Source of the DNA: an uncultured Bacilli bacterium
GTDB taxonomy: Bacteria; Bacillota_I; Bacilli_A; RF39; UBA660
Assembly: GCA_947594675.1 (NCBI GenBank)
Contig: CANQEF010000031.1
Location: 1 to 10,010 of the forward strand
Reading direction: 5' to 3'
DNA length: 10,010 nucleotides
Notes under the pieces: model-generated
The model's input: the letters and a program-made list of their open reading frames with translations, nothing else
Told to the model about the DNA's origin: nothing
The model's database searches: none
Shown: one piece after another, positions 1 through 7,825 of the stretch
Layout: the number at the start of each line of letters is the position of its first letter
How positions within the stretch are numbered: position 1 is the stretch's first letter
Program-made: the position numbers and the translations under genes

Positions 1-206
1 GAAGTCCTACAACGTTAGAAAAAAATTTAGCAGAACGAGTTTTACGTGGTGAATATTACTATCCTGCAACACACGCTTTATGGTTCTATGCTCCTGCTAA
101 AAATACAAATTGTCAAAGTGTATGGTATGACCAAAGACTTGCGGGTAGATACAGAAATCATTGTTTTTACAGACCTGATGCCGGCACTTGTCAAGAACTT
201 TATTAA
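1..206 (+). CDS. SleB/CwlJ-type cell wall hydrolase (Hydrolase_2), C-terminal fragment
   Basis: The reading frame is open from position 3 to a TAA at 204-206, giving the last 68 residues of a protein that begins outside the window. The visible part contains ALWFYAPAKNTNCQSVW, then the pattern Q-R-L-A-G-R-Y and NHCFY, and ends CQELY. This A-L-W-F-Y / W / NHCFY pattern with paired cysteines is typical of the C-terminus of the Hydrolase_2 family (SleB, CwlJ and relatives). These proteins act on peptidoglycan, in spore formers on the spore cortex during germination, as lytic transglycosylase-like enzymes. The catalytic N-terminal part and any signal peptide or peptidoglycan-binding domain are not visible, so a spore role cannot be separated from a vegetative wall role. 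It is the only + strand gene here and converges with the DUF3883 gene, separated by just a shared hairpin. The family call is confident; the exact role is not. Confidence 0.82.
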   Translation, partial: SPTTLEKNLAERVLRGEYYYPATHALWFYAPAKNTNCQSVWYDQRLAGRYRNHCFYRPDAGTCQELY

Positions 207-228
207 AACCAATTATGGTTTTTTTATT
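205..228 (+). terminator. Small intrinsic terminator between convergent genes
   Basis: A 7-bp stem AAAACCA / TGGTTTT (205-211 and 216-222) with an ATTA tetraloop is followed by TTTATTTC on the + strand. It begins inside the stop codon of the hydrolase fragment and includes the stop codon of the convergent DUF3883 gene (213-215). On the - strand the same stem ends in its own TTTT, so it may act weakly in both directions. The stem is A/T-rich and short, so efficiency is uncertain. Confidence 0.55.
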
Positions 229-1883
229 TCTTCATCTATTAAAAAATTAATAGGTTGTTTATAATACTTTAAGTACGTTTTTTGATCAATGACACGAAGT
301 TTTGGGTTCTGTAAATCATATACATAATAAATATAGGCATTCTTGTGATTCATAATAAATTCATCTTCATTTCGAGAAATAAAAAATTTAATACGATTTT
401 TTAGATTTAATTTATTTGCTTTTACTTCAATAAAAATTTCTTTTCCATTATAATCATAGCTTTTTAAATCATACCCTGCTCCTTCATCTATTAAATAGGT
501 TTTTTCTATTTTTTCTTGCAAAGTAGGATAGTCTTTTAACATCTCTCTTTCATAATTATAGACCAACTCTTGACCACTTTGCCCTACTTCATTTTTTCTT
601 TTTTCAAGTTCTAAATAGTCTCTAGGAACAATCTTCCTAGTTTTTCTTTGCTTTTTTACATATTGCGTAGTTTCTCCTAATGGAATTTTAGATAGTGTTG
701 AAGTTGATTGGTTTTCAGTTTCTTCTATTTGTAAACGCTTATATAAATCTTGGTAAGGCTCAAAACATTTGTGTTCATAAATTTTTCCACTTTCATAAAG
801 TTCTAAAATATGAGTATTTTTCATTTTTTCTATATAACCTTTACAAAAATCTGCTCCATAGTAAGTTGCAAACCAATTGTTTTTTAGAAATTTACGATCC
901 ACTTGTTTATTAAGAATGGCCAAAAATAATTTTTTTAGAAAAACACCACTTAAAGGCATAATATAGGGTTTTCCTGCTAAATTGTTTCTTTCTATTTCTT
1001 TTTGACGCTTTAATTCTTCTTCTACTTGAAAAAGTTCATGGTATTCTTCATTTGCATATTCATAAACGACTTTAATGTTTTTCGCTTTCATTTGTTCTAA
1101 TAATGGAATGCAAAAATTACTGTAATAATCTTGTACATTCATTCCATAAAACATAACTTCATAAATAATATATTCATCATAATATTGTTTCACATTAGGC
1201 AAATATTTTTTTCTTTCTTTTTTAACTATTTGTTCCGATACTTCATATAAATTGGCTAACTCTTTATTGGTCACTTTTTCTTTTAAAATAAGTTGTTTCC
1301 AATCAATATTCGATAGTTCTTCAATTTTTAAGCTTTGTCCTTGTTCCTTTTTTAATAAAAGATAATTAAAAAAATTTTTATTGTTATTTCTTTCATCTAT
1401 ATAAAAATCGTATTCTTGATAATTGATAAGATCAACAATATTCACAAGATTTTTTCCATCTAAGAAGTGCAGATTTAAATGAAACTTTGTTAGTTTCTTA
1501 TCTTTTTCTACATAATCATATGTACCAACTTTCACTAATTCTATTTTAGTTTGTTTTATTTTAGCATCACTTTTTACATAAATTGTTTCAATATTAAAAT
1601 ATCTATCTTCTAAACTTTCTTTAATATCACTAACGACGATACGTAAAGCAAGTTCCAATTTTTTTAGAAAATCATAAGAAGTATACCAAGACCTCCAATG
1701 TGAAAAAGAAAAGTTTTCTAAATGATTTTCTGTTAAGTGGTATGTAGGCAAAGAAATAGATAAGCTGTACTCATAATTATAATAATCTTTCCAATTCAGT
1801 TTTTCTATTTTTTCTGAAACCATTTTTATCAGTTCAGAATCAAAAATTGCTTTATTTATATTTATTTTTATATGATCAACCAT
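213..1883 (-). CDS. DUF3883 (NOV_C) domain protein with putative nuclease-like fold
   Basis: A 556-residue protein. The C-terminal part, about residues 430-535, fits the DUF3883 / NOV_C family. It has GQELVYNYE (437-445), then GAGYDLKSYD (468-477), EIFIEVKA (482-489), FFISRNE (500-506) and YIYYVYD (517-523). The spacing E439, D472, E486-V-K488 resembles a PD-(D/E)XK restriction-endonuclease-like core, and DUF3883 is often found in defence and DNA-processing proteins; catalysis here is inference. The N-terminal about 400 residues are not recognised. They are rich in Lys, Tyr and Asn, and residues 204-229 (VTNKELANLYEVSEQIVKKE and onward) look like a short helix-turn-helix. No signal peptide or membrane segment is seen, so it is probably cytoplasmic. 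The start is supported by AAGGAG six nt before the ATG. It lies outside the recombinase-borne element, directly downstream of a decayed ATPase gene. The domain call is good; the biological role is unknown. Confidence 0.8.
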   Translation of the reverse strand: MVDHIKININKAIFDSELIKMVSEKIEKLNWKDYYNYEYSLSISLPTYHLTENHLENFSFSHWRSWYTSYDFLKKLELALRIVVSDIKESLEDRYFNIETIYVKSDAKIKQTKIELVKVGTYDYVEKDKKLTKFHLNLHFLDGKNLVNIVDLINYQEYDFYIDERNNNKNFFNYLLLKKEQGQSLKIEELSNIDWKQLILKEKVTNKELANLYEVSEQIVKKERKKYLPNVKQYYDEYIIYEVMFYGMNVQDYYSNFCIPLLEQMKAKNIKVVYEYANEEYHELFQVEEELKRQKEIERNNLAGKPYIMPLSGVFLKKLFLAILNKQVDRKFLKNNWFATYYGADFCKGYIEKMKNTHILELYESGKIYEHKCFEPYQDLYKRLQIEETENQSTSTLSKIPLGETTQYVKKQRKTRKIVPRDYLELEKRKNEVGQSGQELVYNYEREMLKDYPTLQEKIEKTYLIDEGAGYDLKSYDYNGKEIFIEVKANKLNLKNRIKFFISRNEDEFIMNHKNAYIYYVYDLQNPKLRVIDQKTYLKYYKQPINFLIDEEIKKP

Positions 1884-1906
1884 AAATTACTCCTTTTTTT
1901 ATATTC

Positions 1907-1936
1907 ATTAAAACTCTTCACTTAGTAGAAAATCAA
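1907..1936 (-). promoter_or_regulatory. Possible promoter of the DUF3883 gene
   Basis: On the - strand a TTGATT box (1931-1936) and a TTTAAT box (1907-1912) are separated by 18 bp, with the AAGGAG site and ATG a short way downstream. The elements sit in the last codons of the decayed ATPase. The match is moderate, and in DNA this AT-rich chance matches are common. Confidence 0.3.
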
Positions 1937-2443
1937 TTAAGTTTAGATGAGTAATCCCATCACGAGATAAATCTATTTTATCAAGAGAAATTACATATTT
2001 TGGATAATTGTCTTCAATAGACTTAACATTTCATAAGTTACTTGAATATATTTGATAATTCCGTCTTTCTTGGCTATAAAATCTACTTCACCATTTTTAG
2101 TTTTACCTATATATACTTCCTAATTTCTATTTATTAATTCATTATAAACAATATAACTAAATTCTGAATTATTATTTTTTATTTGAGCATGTAGTGAATT
2201 TACAACTTTTTCAAAATTGTCTACATTCTGAATTTCATCCAAAAATAAATAATAAATTTTATCATCTTTAATTTTATCTTTTATATATTTATTTAACTTT
2301 TTATAATCTAATAGTTCTTCAAATTCAATATTTCCACATCTTCTTATACCTACTAATATTTTAATTAAATCTGAATCATAAAAACCTCTTATTTTAGATA
2401 AGTAATCCTCTCTTAAAAGCAAATAAATTACCTCTGATTCCAT
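1908..2443 (-). pseudogene. Decayed AAA_14/DUF4143 ATPase
   Basis: The remnant keeps pieces of a well-known family in the correct order. REDYLSKIRGF and DLIKILVGIRRCG are the N-terminus up to the Walker A loop; the expected G-K-S/T is missing and the frame jumps to GNIEFEELLDY. YYLFLDEIQNVDNFEKVVNS is the Walker B/DEIQ segment. The middle of the protein is then lost: NNNSEF runs straight into YIVYNELINRN, the start of the conserved DUF4143 C-terminal block. An in-frame TAG (2120-2122) replaces the usual aromatic residue before EVYIGKTKNGEVDFIAKKDG. A frameshift or small deletion near 2030 follows, and the tail continues in another frame as NYPKYVISLDKID and FLLSEEF, ending at a TAA at 1908-1910. 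The total is about 180 codons against roughly 400 for intact members. Loss of Walker A, an internal deletion, a nonsense codon and a frameshift make it non-functional. No ribosome binding site precedes the 2443 ATG. Confidence 0.85.
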
Positions 2444-2493
2444 TATATATTATTTTAATATTTTTGTAAAATTATTACGGTTAAGTGTATTTT

Positions 2494-2534
2494 TAAAATA
2501 AAAGACCATTAACAATTTAATTTGTTAACAGTCT
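2494..2534 (-). terminator. Intrinsic terminator of the LysM amidase gene
   Basis: On the - strand, AGACTGTTAACAA (2534 down to 2522, after a short TTTT) pairs with TTGTTAATGGTCT (2515-2503) around a 6-nt loop and is followed by TTTTATTTT. All 13 positions pair on the - strand if two G-U wobbles are allowed. On the + strand those two positions are C/A mismatches, so the element is directional. It lies 20 bp past the amidase stop codon. Confidence 0.7.
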
Positions 2535-2556
2535 AAAATAATCATAAAATGATTTA

Positions 2557-3168
2557 AGGTATTAATAATTTTTGACCGATGGATAAGGCACTGGTTGCTA
2601 GATTATTGAGTGTTTGTAGTGCTGTAACTGTCGTATTAAATTGTCTTGCTATACTATAAAGAGTATCTCCTTTTTGAACGGTGTAGGTTTCATAAGTACT
2701 TGTTTTTGGTATAAATAATCTTTGTCCTATACTTAATAAGTTACTTGTTAAGTTATTGGCTTTCTTTAACTCATCTACTGTGATTCCAAATAGATTGGCT
2801 ATCTTATAAAGACTATCCCCTGCTTTTACAACGTAATACTCATCACTTTCAGATGCATCTCCCATATCTTTTACTTTTAAAACTTGACCTATAGATAAAG
2901 TATTGCTTGTTAAATTGTTTAATCTTTTTAATTCATCAACGGATAAACCAAAGAATTTTGCAATACCATACAAAGTATCCCCTGCTTTTACGATATAAGT
3001 ATCTTCTGAAGGTACTGTTTCATCCGGTGTTGTATCTTCTTTAATTTTTAAAACTTGACCAATTGATAATGCATTACTTGATAAATTGTTTAAACGTTTT
3101 AACTCATCAACAGATAAACCATATTTTCTTGCAATACTCCATAAAGTATCTCCACTTTTTACAATATA
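2557..3168 (-). repeat. Four tandem LysM repeats
   Basis: Four 43-residue LysM modules lie at 3040-3168, 2869-2997, 2707-2835 and 2557-2685. Each follows the pattern Y-x-V-K/Q-x-G-D-T/S-L ... I-A ... N-N-L ... L-S-I-G-Q-x-L. Modules 1 and 2 are nearly identical over the stretch GLSVDELKRLNNL, also at DNA level, which suggests fairly recent duplication. Linkers 1-2 and 2-3 are acidic and rich in Thr/Ser/Asp (for example EDTTPDETVPSED). LysM binds N-acetylglucosamine-containing glycans and would anchor the enzyme to the wall. Confidence 0.9.
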
Positions 3169-3491
3169 AGTATTTTCCGTAAATACTGGAGTATAAGGTA
3201 CACCAATGTATTCAGCAAGTGATTTTACAACAGCTTCTGCAAGAGTTTCCCAATTGTTTTTTAGTTGACTTACATCATCACCTTTACTATCTGCAAATCC
3301 ATACTCTACAATAATAGATTCATTATTTGGAGTATCTCTTAAAATATAGTAGTAATCTAAATTCGGATTACTAGGTAATCTTCGTTGGTAGTATTTTCTT
3401 ACATTTTGGCCTGCCTTTGTAAAATTATCACTGATGATACTAGATAATTTATCACTATTACGAAGTGAGTAGATAACCTCAGCACCATCAC

Positions 3492-3497
3492 CACCTC
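3492..3497. repeat. Left attachment site core (CACCTC)
   Basis: The + strand context is ACCATCAC-CACCTC-GTACTCTC: amidase codons to the left, element DNA to the right. The same six bases are at the right boundary. The actual crossover dinucleotide lies somewhere within these six bases and cannot be placed more exactly from one sequence. Confidence 0.75.
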
Positions 3498-3549
3498 GTA
3501 CTCTCTATATGCCTAACCCAACAAAATAAAAAAATTTAATTCATGTTTT

Positions 3550-5121
3550 TTATATGTCCTTCATTCCAAATTTATAAAATATATCTATATTTCTATCCTT
3601 GTCTATAACAATTTTATCTATAATATCCAATAAAAATTCACGATTTGGAGGATTCAAACTTAATAATTTTTTAATAGTATCTATTATATCCAAAATATTC
3701 GGATTCAATATTTTCTTTTGATTCTTTTCCTTTTCTAACTTTTCAATTTCTAAATTCAGTTCTTTGATTTCTTTATCTATATTCTTTTTTAAAAAAGCAT
3801 AAGTATAAGGTTCAATATTATTTTCAAGTTTATCATTATACATTATTGCAAGCTTTTTATAACATTTTTCTCTTTTTTCAATTAACTTATCTAATTTTTT
3901 AAAATTAGTATTATTTTCAAGTCTGTATTCTTTATAAATCTCATTAGCTAGAGAATCAAGATCTATTTTTTTTATAAATTGGTTTAAAGTATCTTTTACT
4001 CTTTTTAAAATCATTTCTTCTAAAGAATTATACAGCATATAATGAGAAACACATCTATTATTAATGGAATATCTAGTAAATCTATTGCAATTAATACTCC
4101 AACAATCCTTTGATTTTCGATAATTAATTGTTAAACTATTTCCACATTCTTTACAAACAAATAGATTTTCTAAAAGTCTTTTTTCTCTCTTGGTTTTTGT
4201 TTTCGGCATGGTATATCTACCTTTACTATTTATTTCAAAAAATGTTGTTTTATCCACTAATGGTTCATGAGTATTTTCAACAATAATCCAATTCGATGCA
4301 TCTAAATGAATTCTTTTTTTAGATTTATAGTTTATTTTAGTTTCTTTATTTTGAACCATATCTCCAGTATAAATGCGATTTTGTACTATTGATTTCACTG
4401 TATCATAATTCCATTTTTCTATTTTTCTAGAACAATTTTTATAAGTACTAGGAGTTTCTATTCCTAAAGCATTTAATTTTTCAGCTATTTCTTTCAAAGT
4501 GAATCCATCTTGAAACCACTTAAATATATTTCTAACATTATCAGCAACTTTTGGATCCGGTATTAAGTGTCCTTTTTCATTAGGATCTCTCCTATATCCA
4601 TAAGAAGGTTTACTTCCAATAAACTCTCCTGCTATCTTTTTAGTATGGAGTACATCTCGAATCTTATAGGAATTCTGCTTACTATAATAATCATTACATG
4701 CAACAATAAAGGTTGAAGAATCATTGCTTGCCTGTCTTTTAGCACTATCATAATTTTCCATTATAGAAATAAATCTTACCTCATTTTCTGGAAAAAATGT
4801 TTCAATATAGTATCCAGTCATTACATGATCTCTACCTAGTCTAGATAAATCTTTTACAATTACCATGTTGATTTTTTTATTTTGAATATCCGCAATTAAT
4901 TTACGAAATCCCGGTCGTTCAAAATTTGTTCCTGAATATCCATCATCTATATATTCTTCTGTTAAAATATAATGATTAGAGTTTAAATAGGATTTTAATA
5001 TATTTCTTTGATTTATAACACTCTCACTATCTGCTTCATATTTTTTATCCGAATCTTCTTGAGACAATCTTATATATATTCCTACTTTATACTGAGTAGA
5101 ATTATTTAACTTTTCATACAT
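3550..5121 (-). CDS. Large serine recombinase (site-specific integrase/excisionase)
   Basis: A 523-residue protein. Residues about 12-150 form the resolvase catalytic domain: YIRLS with nucleophile S20 and R18, the D-G-Y-S-G-T-N-F-E-R-P-G-F stretch (60-72), and VIVKDLSRLGRD (88-98) with the conserved arginines 94 and 97. Residues about 165-300 are the Recombinase DNA-binding domain (KPSYGYRRDP, GFTLKEIAEKLNALGI). A zinc ribbon follows with C323-x2-C326 and C340/C345/C357. A charged coiled coil spans about 400-470 (KLDKLIEKREKCYKKL, EIKELNLEIEKLEKEKNQKK), followed by the tail. This is the family of TnpX/TndX and large phage or element integrases. It cuts two att sites with a 2-nt stagger and exchanges strands through a phosphoserine link. 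Only a weak purine-rich AAAGAAAG precedes the ATG. It has its own promoter and probably catalysed insertion of this element. No separate directionality factor is visible. Confidence 0.93.
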   Translation of the reverse strand: MYEKLNNSTQYKVGIYIRLSQEDSDKKYEADSESVINQRNILKSYLNSNHYILTEEYIDDGYSGTNFERPGFRKLIADIQNKKINMVIVKDLSRLGRDHVMTGYYIETFFPENEVRFISIMENYDSAKRQASNDSSTFIVACNDYYSKQNSYKIRDVLHTKKIAGEFIGSKPSYGYRRDPNEKGHLIPDPKVADNVRNIFKWFQDGFTLKEIAEKLNALGIETPSTYKNCSRKIEKWNYDTVKSIVQNRIYTGDMVQNKETKINYKSKKRIHLDASNWIIVENTHEPLVDKTTFFEINSKGRYTMPKTKTKREKRLLENLFVCKECGNSLTINYRKSKDCWSINCNRFTRYSINNRCVSHYMLYNSLEEMILKRVKDTLNQFIKKIDLDSLANEIYKEYRLENNTNFKKLDKLIEKREKCYKKLAIMYNDKLENNIEPYTYAFLKKNIDKEIKELNLEIEKLEKEKNQKKILNPNILDIIDTIKKLLSLNPPNREFLLDIIDKIVIDKDRNIDIFYKFGMKDI

Positions 5122-5156
5122 ACTTTCTTTTTTAAGTTAATTTAAAATCATTACTA

Positions 5157-5168
5157 GAACGTTCGAAC
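5157..5168. promoter_or_regulatory. Overlapping palindromes, possible operator of the recombinase gene
   Basis: GAACGTTCGAAC contains two overlapping perfect 8-bp palindromes, GAACGTTC and GTTCGAAC. It is the most GC-rich spot in this AT-rich intergenic region and lies just downstream of the predicted -10 box, where a bound repressor would block transcription. It is not a LexA box, because there is no GAAC-N4-GTTC spacing. The binding protein is unknown. Confidence 0.35.
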
Positions 5169-5182
5169 ATTTTTATCAAATA

Positions 5183-5210
5183 ATTATATACAATTTTTTG
5201 CAAATCAAAA
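5183..5210 (-). promoter_or_regulatory. Likely promoter of the recombinase gene
   Basis: A perfect TATAAT (5183-5188, - strand) lies about 60 bp before the recombinase ATG, in the gap after the res terminator. A clear -35 box is lacking; TTTTGA at a 16-bp spacing is the nearest candidate. Position and the upstream terminator support a separate promoter, but the -35 is uncertain. Confidence 0.45.
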
Positions 5211-5257
5211 TTACTAAAATATTCATTTTGAATTTTTAATTTTTTATTTATTAACAT

Positions 5258-5287
5258 TAAAAACATACCTCCTATTAAAAGGTATGT
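5258..5287 (-). terminator. Intrinsic terminator after res
   Basis: An 8-bp perfect stem ACATACCT / AGGTATGT with a 9-nt loop is followed on the - strand by TTTTTAATG. It lies about 30 bp past the res stop codon and separates the mod-res transcript from the recombinase gene. Confidence 0.75.
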
Positions 5288-5317
5288 CTTTAAATACTAA
5301 AATATTTAAATTCAATT

Positions 5318-7825
5318 TTATAAGATACTCGTTATAGCTGCATCTAGTTCACTTATAAAACCATCAATATTATTGATATCCTCTGAAGCAATCGCATTAA
5401 AGAATATTTCAAAGCTCTTTGGAGTTAACATTGTAAATTTATATTTTACATTTGCATTGTCTTTCTCTAATTTAGCATTAACAAATTTAAAATGCTCTAT
5501 AGCTGCTTTATATTTTCCAATATTTTCAATATCAGGATTCGCAATTTGTTCATCCCCCTTTATTTCAACGACAATCATTCTATCTTTAACTTCGATAAAA
5601 AAGTCAGGATTGAATTTTCCTCTTTGAATATGTTCTCTTTTTTTCCAAGAATATTCAAATTCATAAAAACCTGTTGTATTCGATTTTACCCAATGTTGAA
5701 TAAAACTATAATGTTCTATAAGCTTTTTAATAAAATCTTTTTCTGGATCACTATCTGCTACTACAAAGGATTGCGATGTTTTAAAGTAATATTTATTTTT
5801 AACTTCAAATTGTCGATAGGCGTTGGTTGTATCTTTAATCTCTTCAAAAAAATCTTTTTCTTCTTGCGTTAAATAATTTTCAGTATCTGATGTCCAAAAA
5901 ATAACTTTTTCTTTTTTTAAACTACTAGCACTTACCGTATCTCTTTTTAATTTTTTTGTAGAGAGTATCGAATATTCATCTGGTACCGTATTATAATCAA
6001 CATAAGCATTTCCTTGTCTAAATATAACTCCTAAGGCTGCTAAAAATTTTTGTTTCAAGTTTTCAGTTATTTTTGTATTATTTGATTTTTTTAATGATTC
6101 TCTTATGACTTCTTCTAATTTTTCAATTGGCCATTGTTGTTGATACTTTTCACATAAATTTTCGTTATTGTCATCTGGAATATCTTCAAATCGATGCCAC
6201 ATGATTTTGGCCATTTCTTGAACACTATAAACTCTATGTTGAATGATTGTCGACCATTCTCTTTCTCTATGATTTAATGCATCTATAAAATTTGTATTAA
6301 TTGTTTCTAGATCACTATCAGTCGGTAGAATAATATATCCCTTTTCAAAAAGATTATATGTTCCTTCCATCTTTGATTTAGAAACCTTTTTGTCTGGTTT
6401 ATAAGAAACATTGATTAAATCAAAGTGATAAGGAGATGTATCAACAACTGTATTGGTTATTTTTCTTTCTATTTCTAAAACTTCATCCACAAGTTTTTTA
6501 ACATTAGCAGACCAATTTGCATGGTTAAATATAATCACTTTTGGTTCTCCTAAATTTTGATAGTCCCAATTTAAAGGAATTCTTAATCCTCTACCTAAAA
6601 CTTGAGAAATCAATAATTTAGAATTAAAGGCTCTTTCTTCATGAGGAACAATTTGAAATACTCTTTTAACATCCCAACCTTCTGTTAGCATAGATACAGA
6701 AAAAATCCATTCCACTTGACTATTTGCTTTGTCCACTGTTTTTAATCTTAATCGATCTCCTGCTGCATCTTTTTTAGAATGAATGATAAGTACCTTTTTA
6801 TCAACTTCTTCTGGAGAAAGACTACATTCCCTTTGTAAAAATAATTTAAATTCTTCAGCAATTCTTTTACAAGAAGCTACATCTGCTGTAACAATCAATG
6901 TCAAAGGTAAAATATTCAACTTTTCTTTAATATCCGTATGAGATTTAATAATCACTTTCCATTTATCTTCATTATGGGTAGGAACATTGCCATCTGCTAT
7001 ATATTCCACTGATTTTACCCTCTTATCTTCTATAGCTTGACGAAGAGAGTATCTATAAATAACATTTGTAAAATAGGAATTATCTTTGTAATAACAGGTT
7101 CCTGAAAAACCAACACAATATTTAAATAAATTATTTTCTATAAAATTTTTCCAATTATTTTCTTCTGAATAATAAACATGATGTACTTCATCACATAATA
7201 TTAAAGTTCTATCTCCTTTTCCTTGTAAACTATCAATTATAGAACTTCTTGTATTTGTATATATAGCATCCCGATTTTCAATGCAAATACAACCTTTCGT
7301 TATACTTTCAGATCCATTTATTATTCTTGGAGGGGTTGATAATAAGGCGTTATTCAAAATAGCATCTGATGCAAAAGTTCTAAATTTATCCGTTAACTCA
7401 CTTTCTATAGTAACACTTGGTACTAATACTAAAACTTGATCAACAATATTAGCAGACAGCATTATACTAGCTATACCATAAATTACCCAACTTTTTCCAG
7501 TTCCTGTTGCCAGATCAATACTTGAATTAAAAGTATCTTTGAAATCTATTTTTGATATATAGTTTTCAAGAGATGTATAAGCATTTCTTATGGATTCGTT
7601 CATATTAAAATTTTCTGTCGCCAAATCTCCAATATTGGAATACTCTTGTCCACACATAAATCTTAATGCTGTTAATACAGCTTCACGTTGATAATGACGA
7701 CTCCCAACCAATGCATCTATAAAACCATAATATTTACTTTCATCCCAAACTTCAGGATTTACATTATCACTTACTTTTAAAACTAAATCATTTTCTTTAA
7801 CTCTTACTATTGGATTGTTTGCCAT
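5318..7825 (-). CDS. res: Type III-like restriction enzyme subunit Res (DEAD/DEAH helicase-endonuclease)
   Basis: Residue numbers below count from a TTG one codon before the chosen ATG. The SF2 helicase core shows motif I ATGTGKS (107-113), motif II DEVHH (213-217), motif III SGT (242-244), motif V SMLTEGWDV (379-387) and motif VI QVLGRGLR (409-416). Near the C-terminus, N-P-D-F-F (740-744) and VVEIKG (753-758) give a PD-x12-EXK nuclease site with D742, E755 and K757. This is the helicase-then-nuclease order of type III Res subunits, which use ATP to communicate between sites and cut DNA only together with Mod. The length, 835 residues, is in the range for such subunits. AAGGTG seven nt before the ATG at 7825 supports that start over the TTG at 7828. 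The gene overlaps the end of mod by 29 nt, so the two are translationally linked. All motifs are present and it looks functional. A solitary type IIG or BREX-like assignment is less likely given the partner and nuclease motif. Confidence 0.9.
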   Translation of the reverse strand: MANNPIVRVKENDLVLKVSDNVNPEVWDESKYYGFIDALVGSRHYQREAVLTALRFMCGQEYSNIGDLATENFNMNESIRNAYTSLENYISKIDFKDTFNSSIDLATGTGKSWVIYGIASIMLSANIVDQVLVLVPSVTIESELTDKFRTFASDAILNNALLSTPPRIINGSESITKGCICIENRDAIYTNTRSSIIDSLQGKGDRTLILCDEVHHVYYSEENNWKNFIENNLFKYCVGFSGTCYYKDNSYFTNVIYRYSLRQAIEDKRVKSVEYIADGNVPTHNEDKWKVIIKSHTDIKEKLNILPLTLIVTADVASCKRIAEEFKLFLQRECSLSPEEVDKKVLIIHSKKDAAGDRLRLKTVDKANSQVEWIFSVSMLTEGWDVKRVFQIVPHEERAFNSKLLISQVLGRGLRIPLNWDYQNLGEPKVIIFNHANWSANVKKLVDEVLEIERKITNTVVDTSPYHFDLINVSYKPDKKVSKSKMEGTYNLFEKGYIILPTDSDLETINTNFIDALNHREREWSTIIQHRVYSVQEMAKIMWHRFEDIPDDNNENLCEKYQQQWPIEKLEEVIRESLKKSNNTKITENLKQKFLAALGVIFRQGNAYVDYNTVPDEYSILSTKKLKRDTVSASSLKKEKVIFWTSDTENYLTQEEKDFFEEIKDTTNAYRQFEVKNKYYFKTSQSFVVADSDPEKDFIKKLIEHYSFIQHWVKSNTTGFYEFEYSWKKREHIQRGKFNPDFFIEVKDRMIVVEIKGDEQIANPDIENIGKYKAAIEHFKFVNAKLEKDNANVKYKFTMLTPKSFEIFFNAIASEDINNIDGFISELDAAITSIL

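Larger units (their letters stand above)
2554..3497 (-). pseudogene. N-acetylmuramoyl-L-alanine amidase, C-terminal half with four LysM repeats (gene split by insertion)
   Basis: The frame is open from inside the element (a TAG lies just beyond its left boundary) through the boundary to a TAA at 2554-2556. It has no ATG or GTG until well into the LysM region, the first TTG being at 2973, so it is not a free-standing gene. From the boundary it reads GGDGAEVIYSLRN, then QNVRKYYQRRLPSNP, DYYYILRDTPNNES and IVEYGFADSKGDD. This is the second half of an Amidase_3 catalytic domain, with the catalytic Glu in IVEYGF. Four LysM peptidoglycan-binding repeats follow. Intact enzymes of this kind cut the bond between N-acetylmuramic acid and L-alanine outside the membrane. 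The missing first half of the catalytic domain is at the right edge of the window. Excision of the intervening element would give about 400 codons in frame. Nothing within this half is mutated. Confidence 0.85.

Noticed and set aside
46..264. 72-codon + strand ORF over the left edge
   Set aside because: It is out of frame with the clear hydrolase C-terminus and runs through the terminator into the neighbouring gene.
695..913. 72-codon + strand ORF
   Set aside because: Antisense shadow inside the DUF3883 gene with no ribosome site or recognisable sequence.
2557..3168. CRISPR-like or non-coding tandem repeats
   Set aside because: The repeats are in-frame LysM modules with diverged spacers that are themselves protein linkers.
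5157..5168. LexA/SOS box at the recombinase promoter
   Set aside because: The Firmicutes box needs GAAC and GTTC four bases apart; here the half-sites overlap or repeat in the wrong order.
5373..5872. Two overlapping + strand ORFs of 84 and 126 codons
   Set aside because: Antisense to the res nuclease region, Phe/Ile-rich low-complexity translations with no ribosome site.
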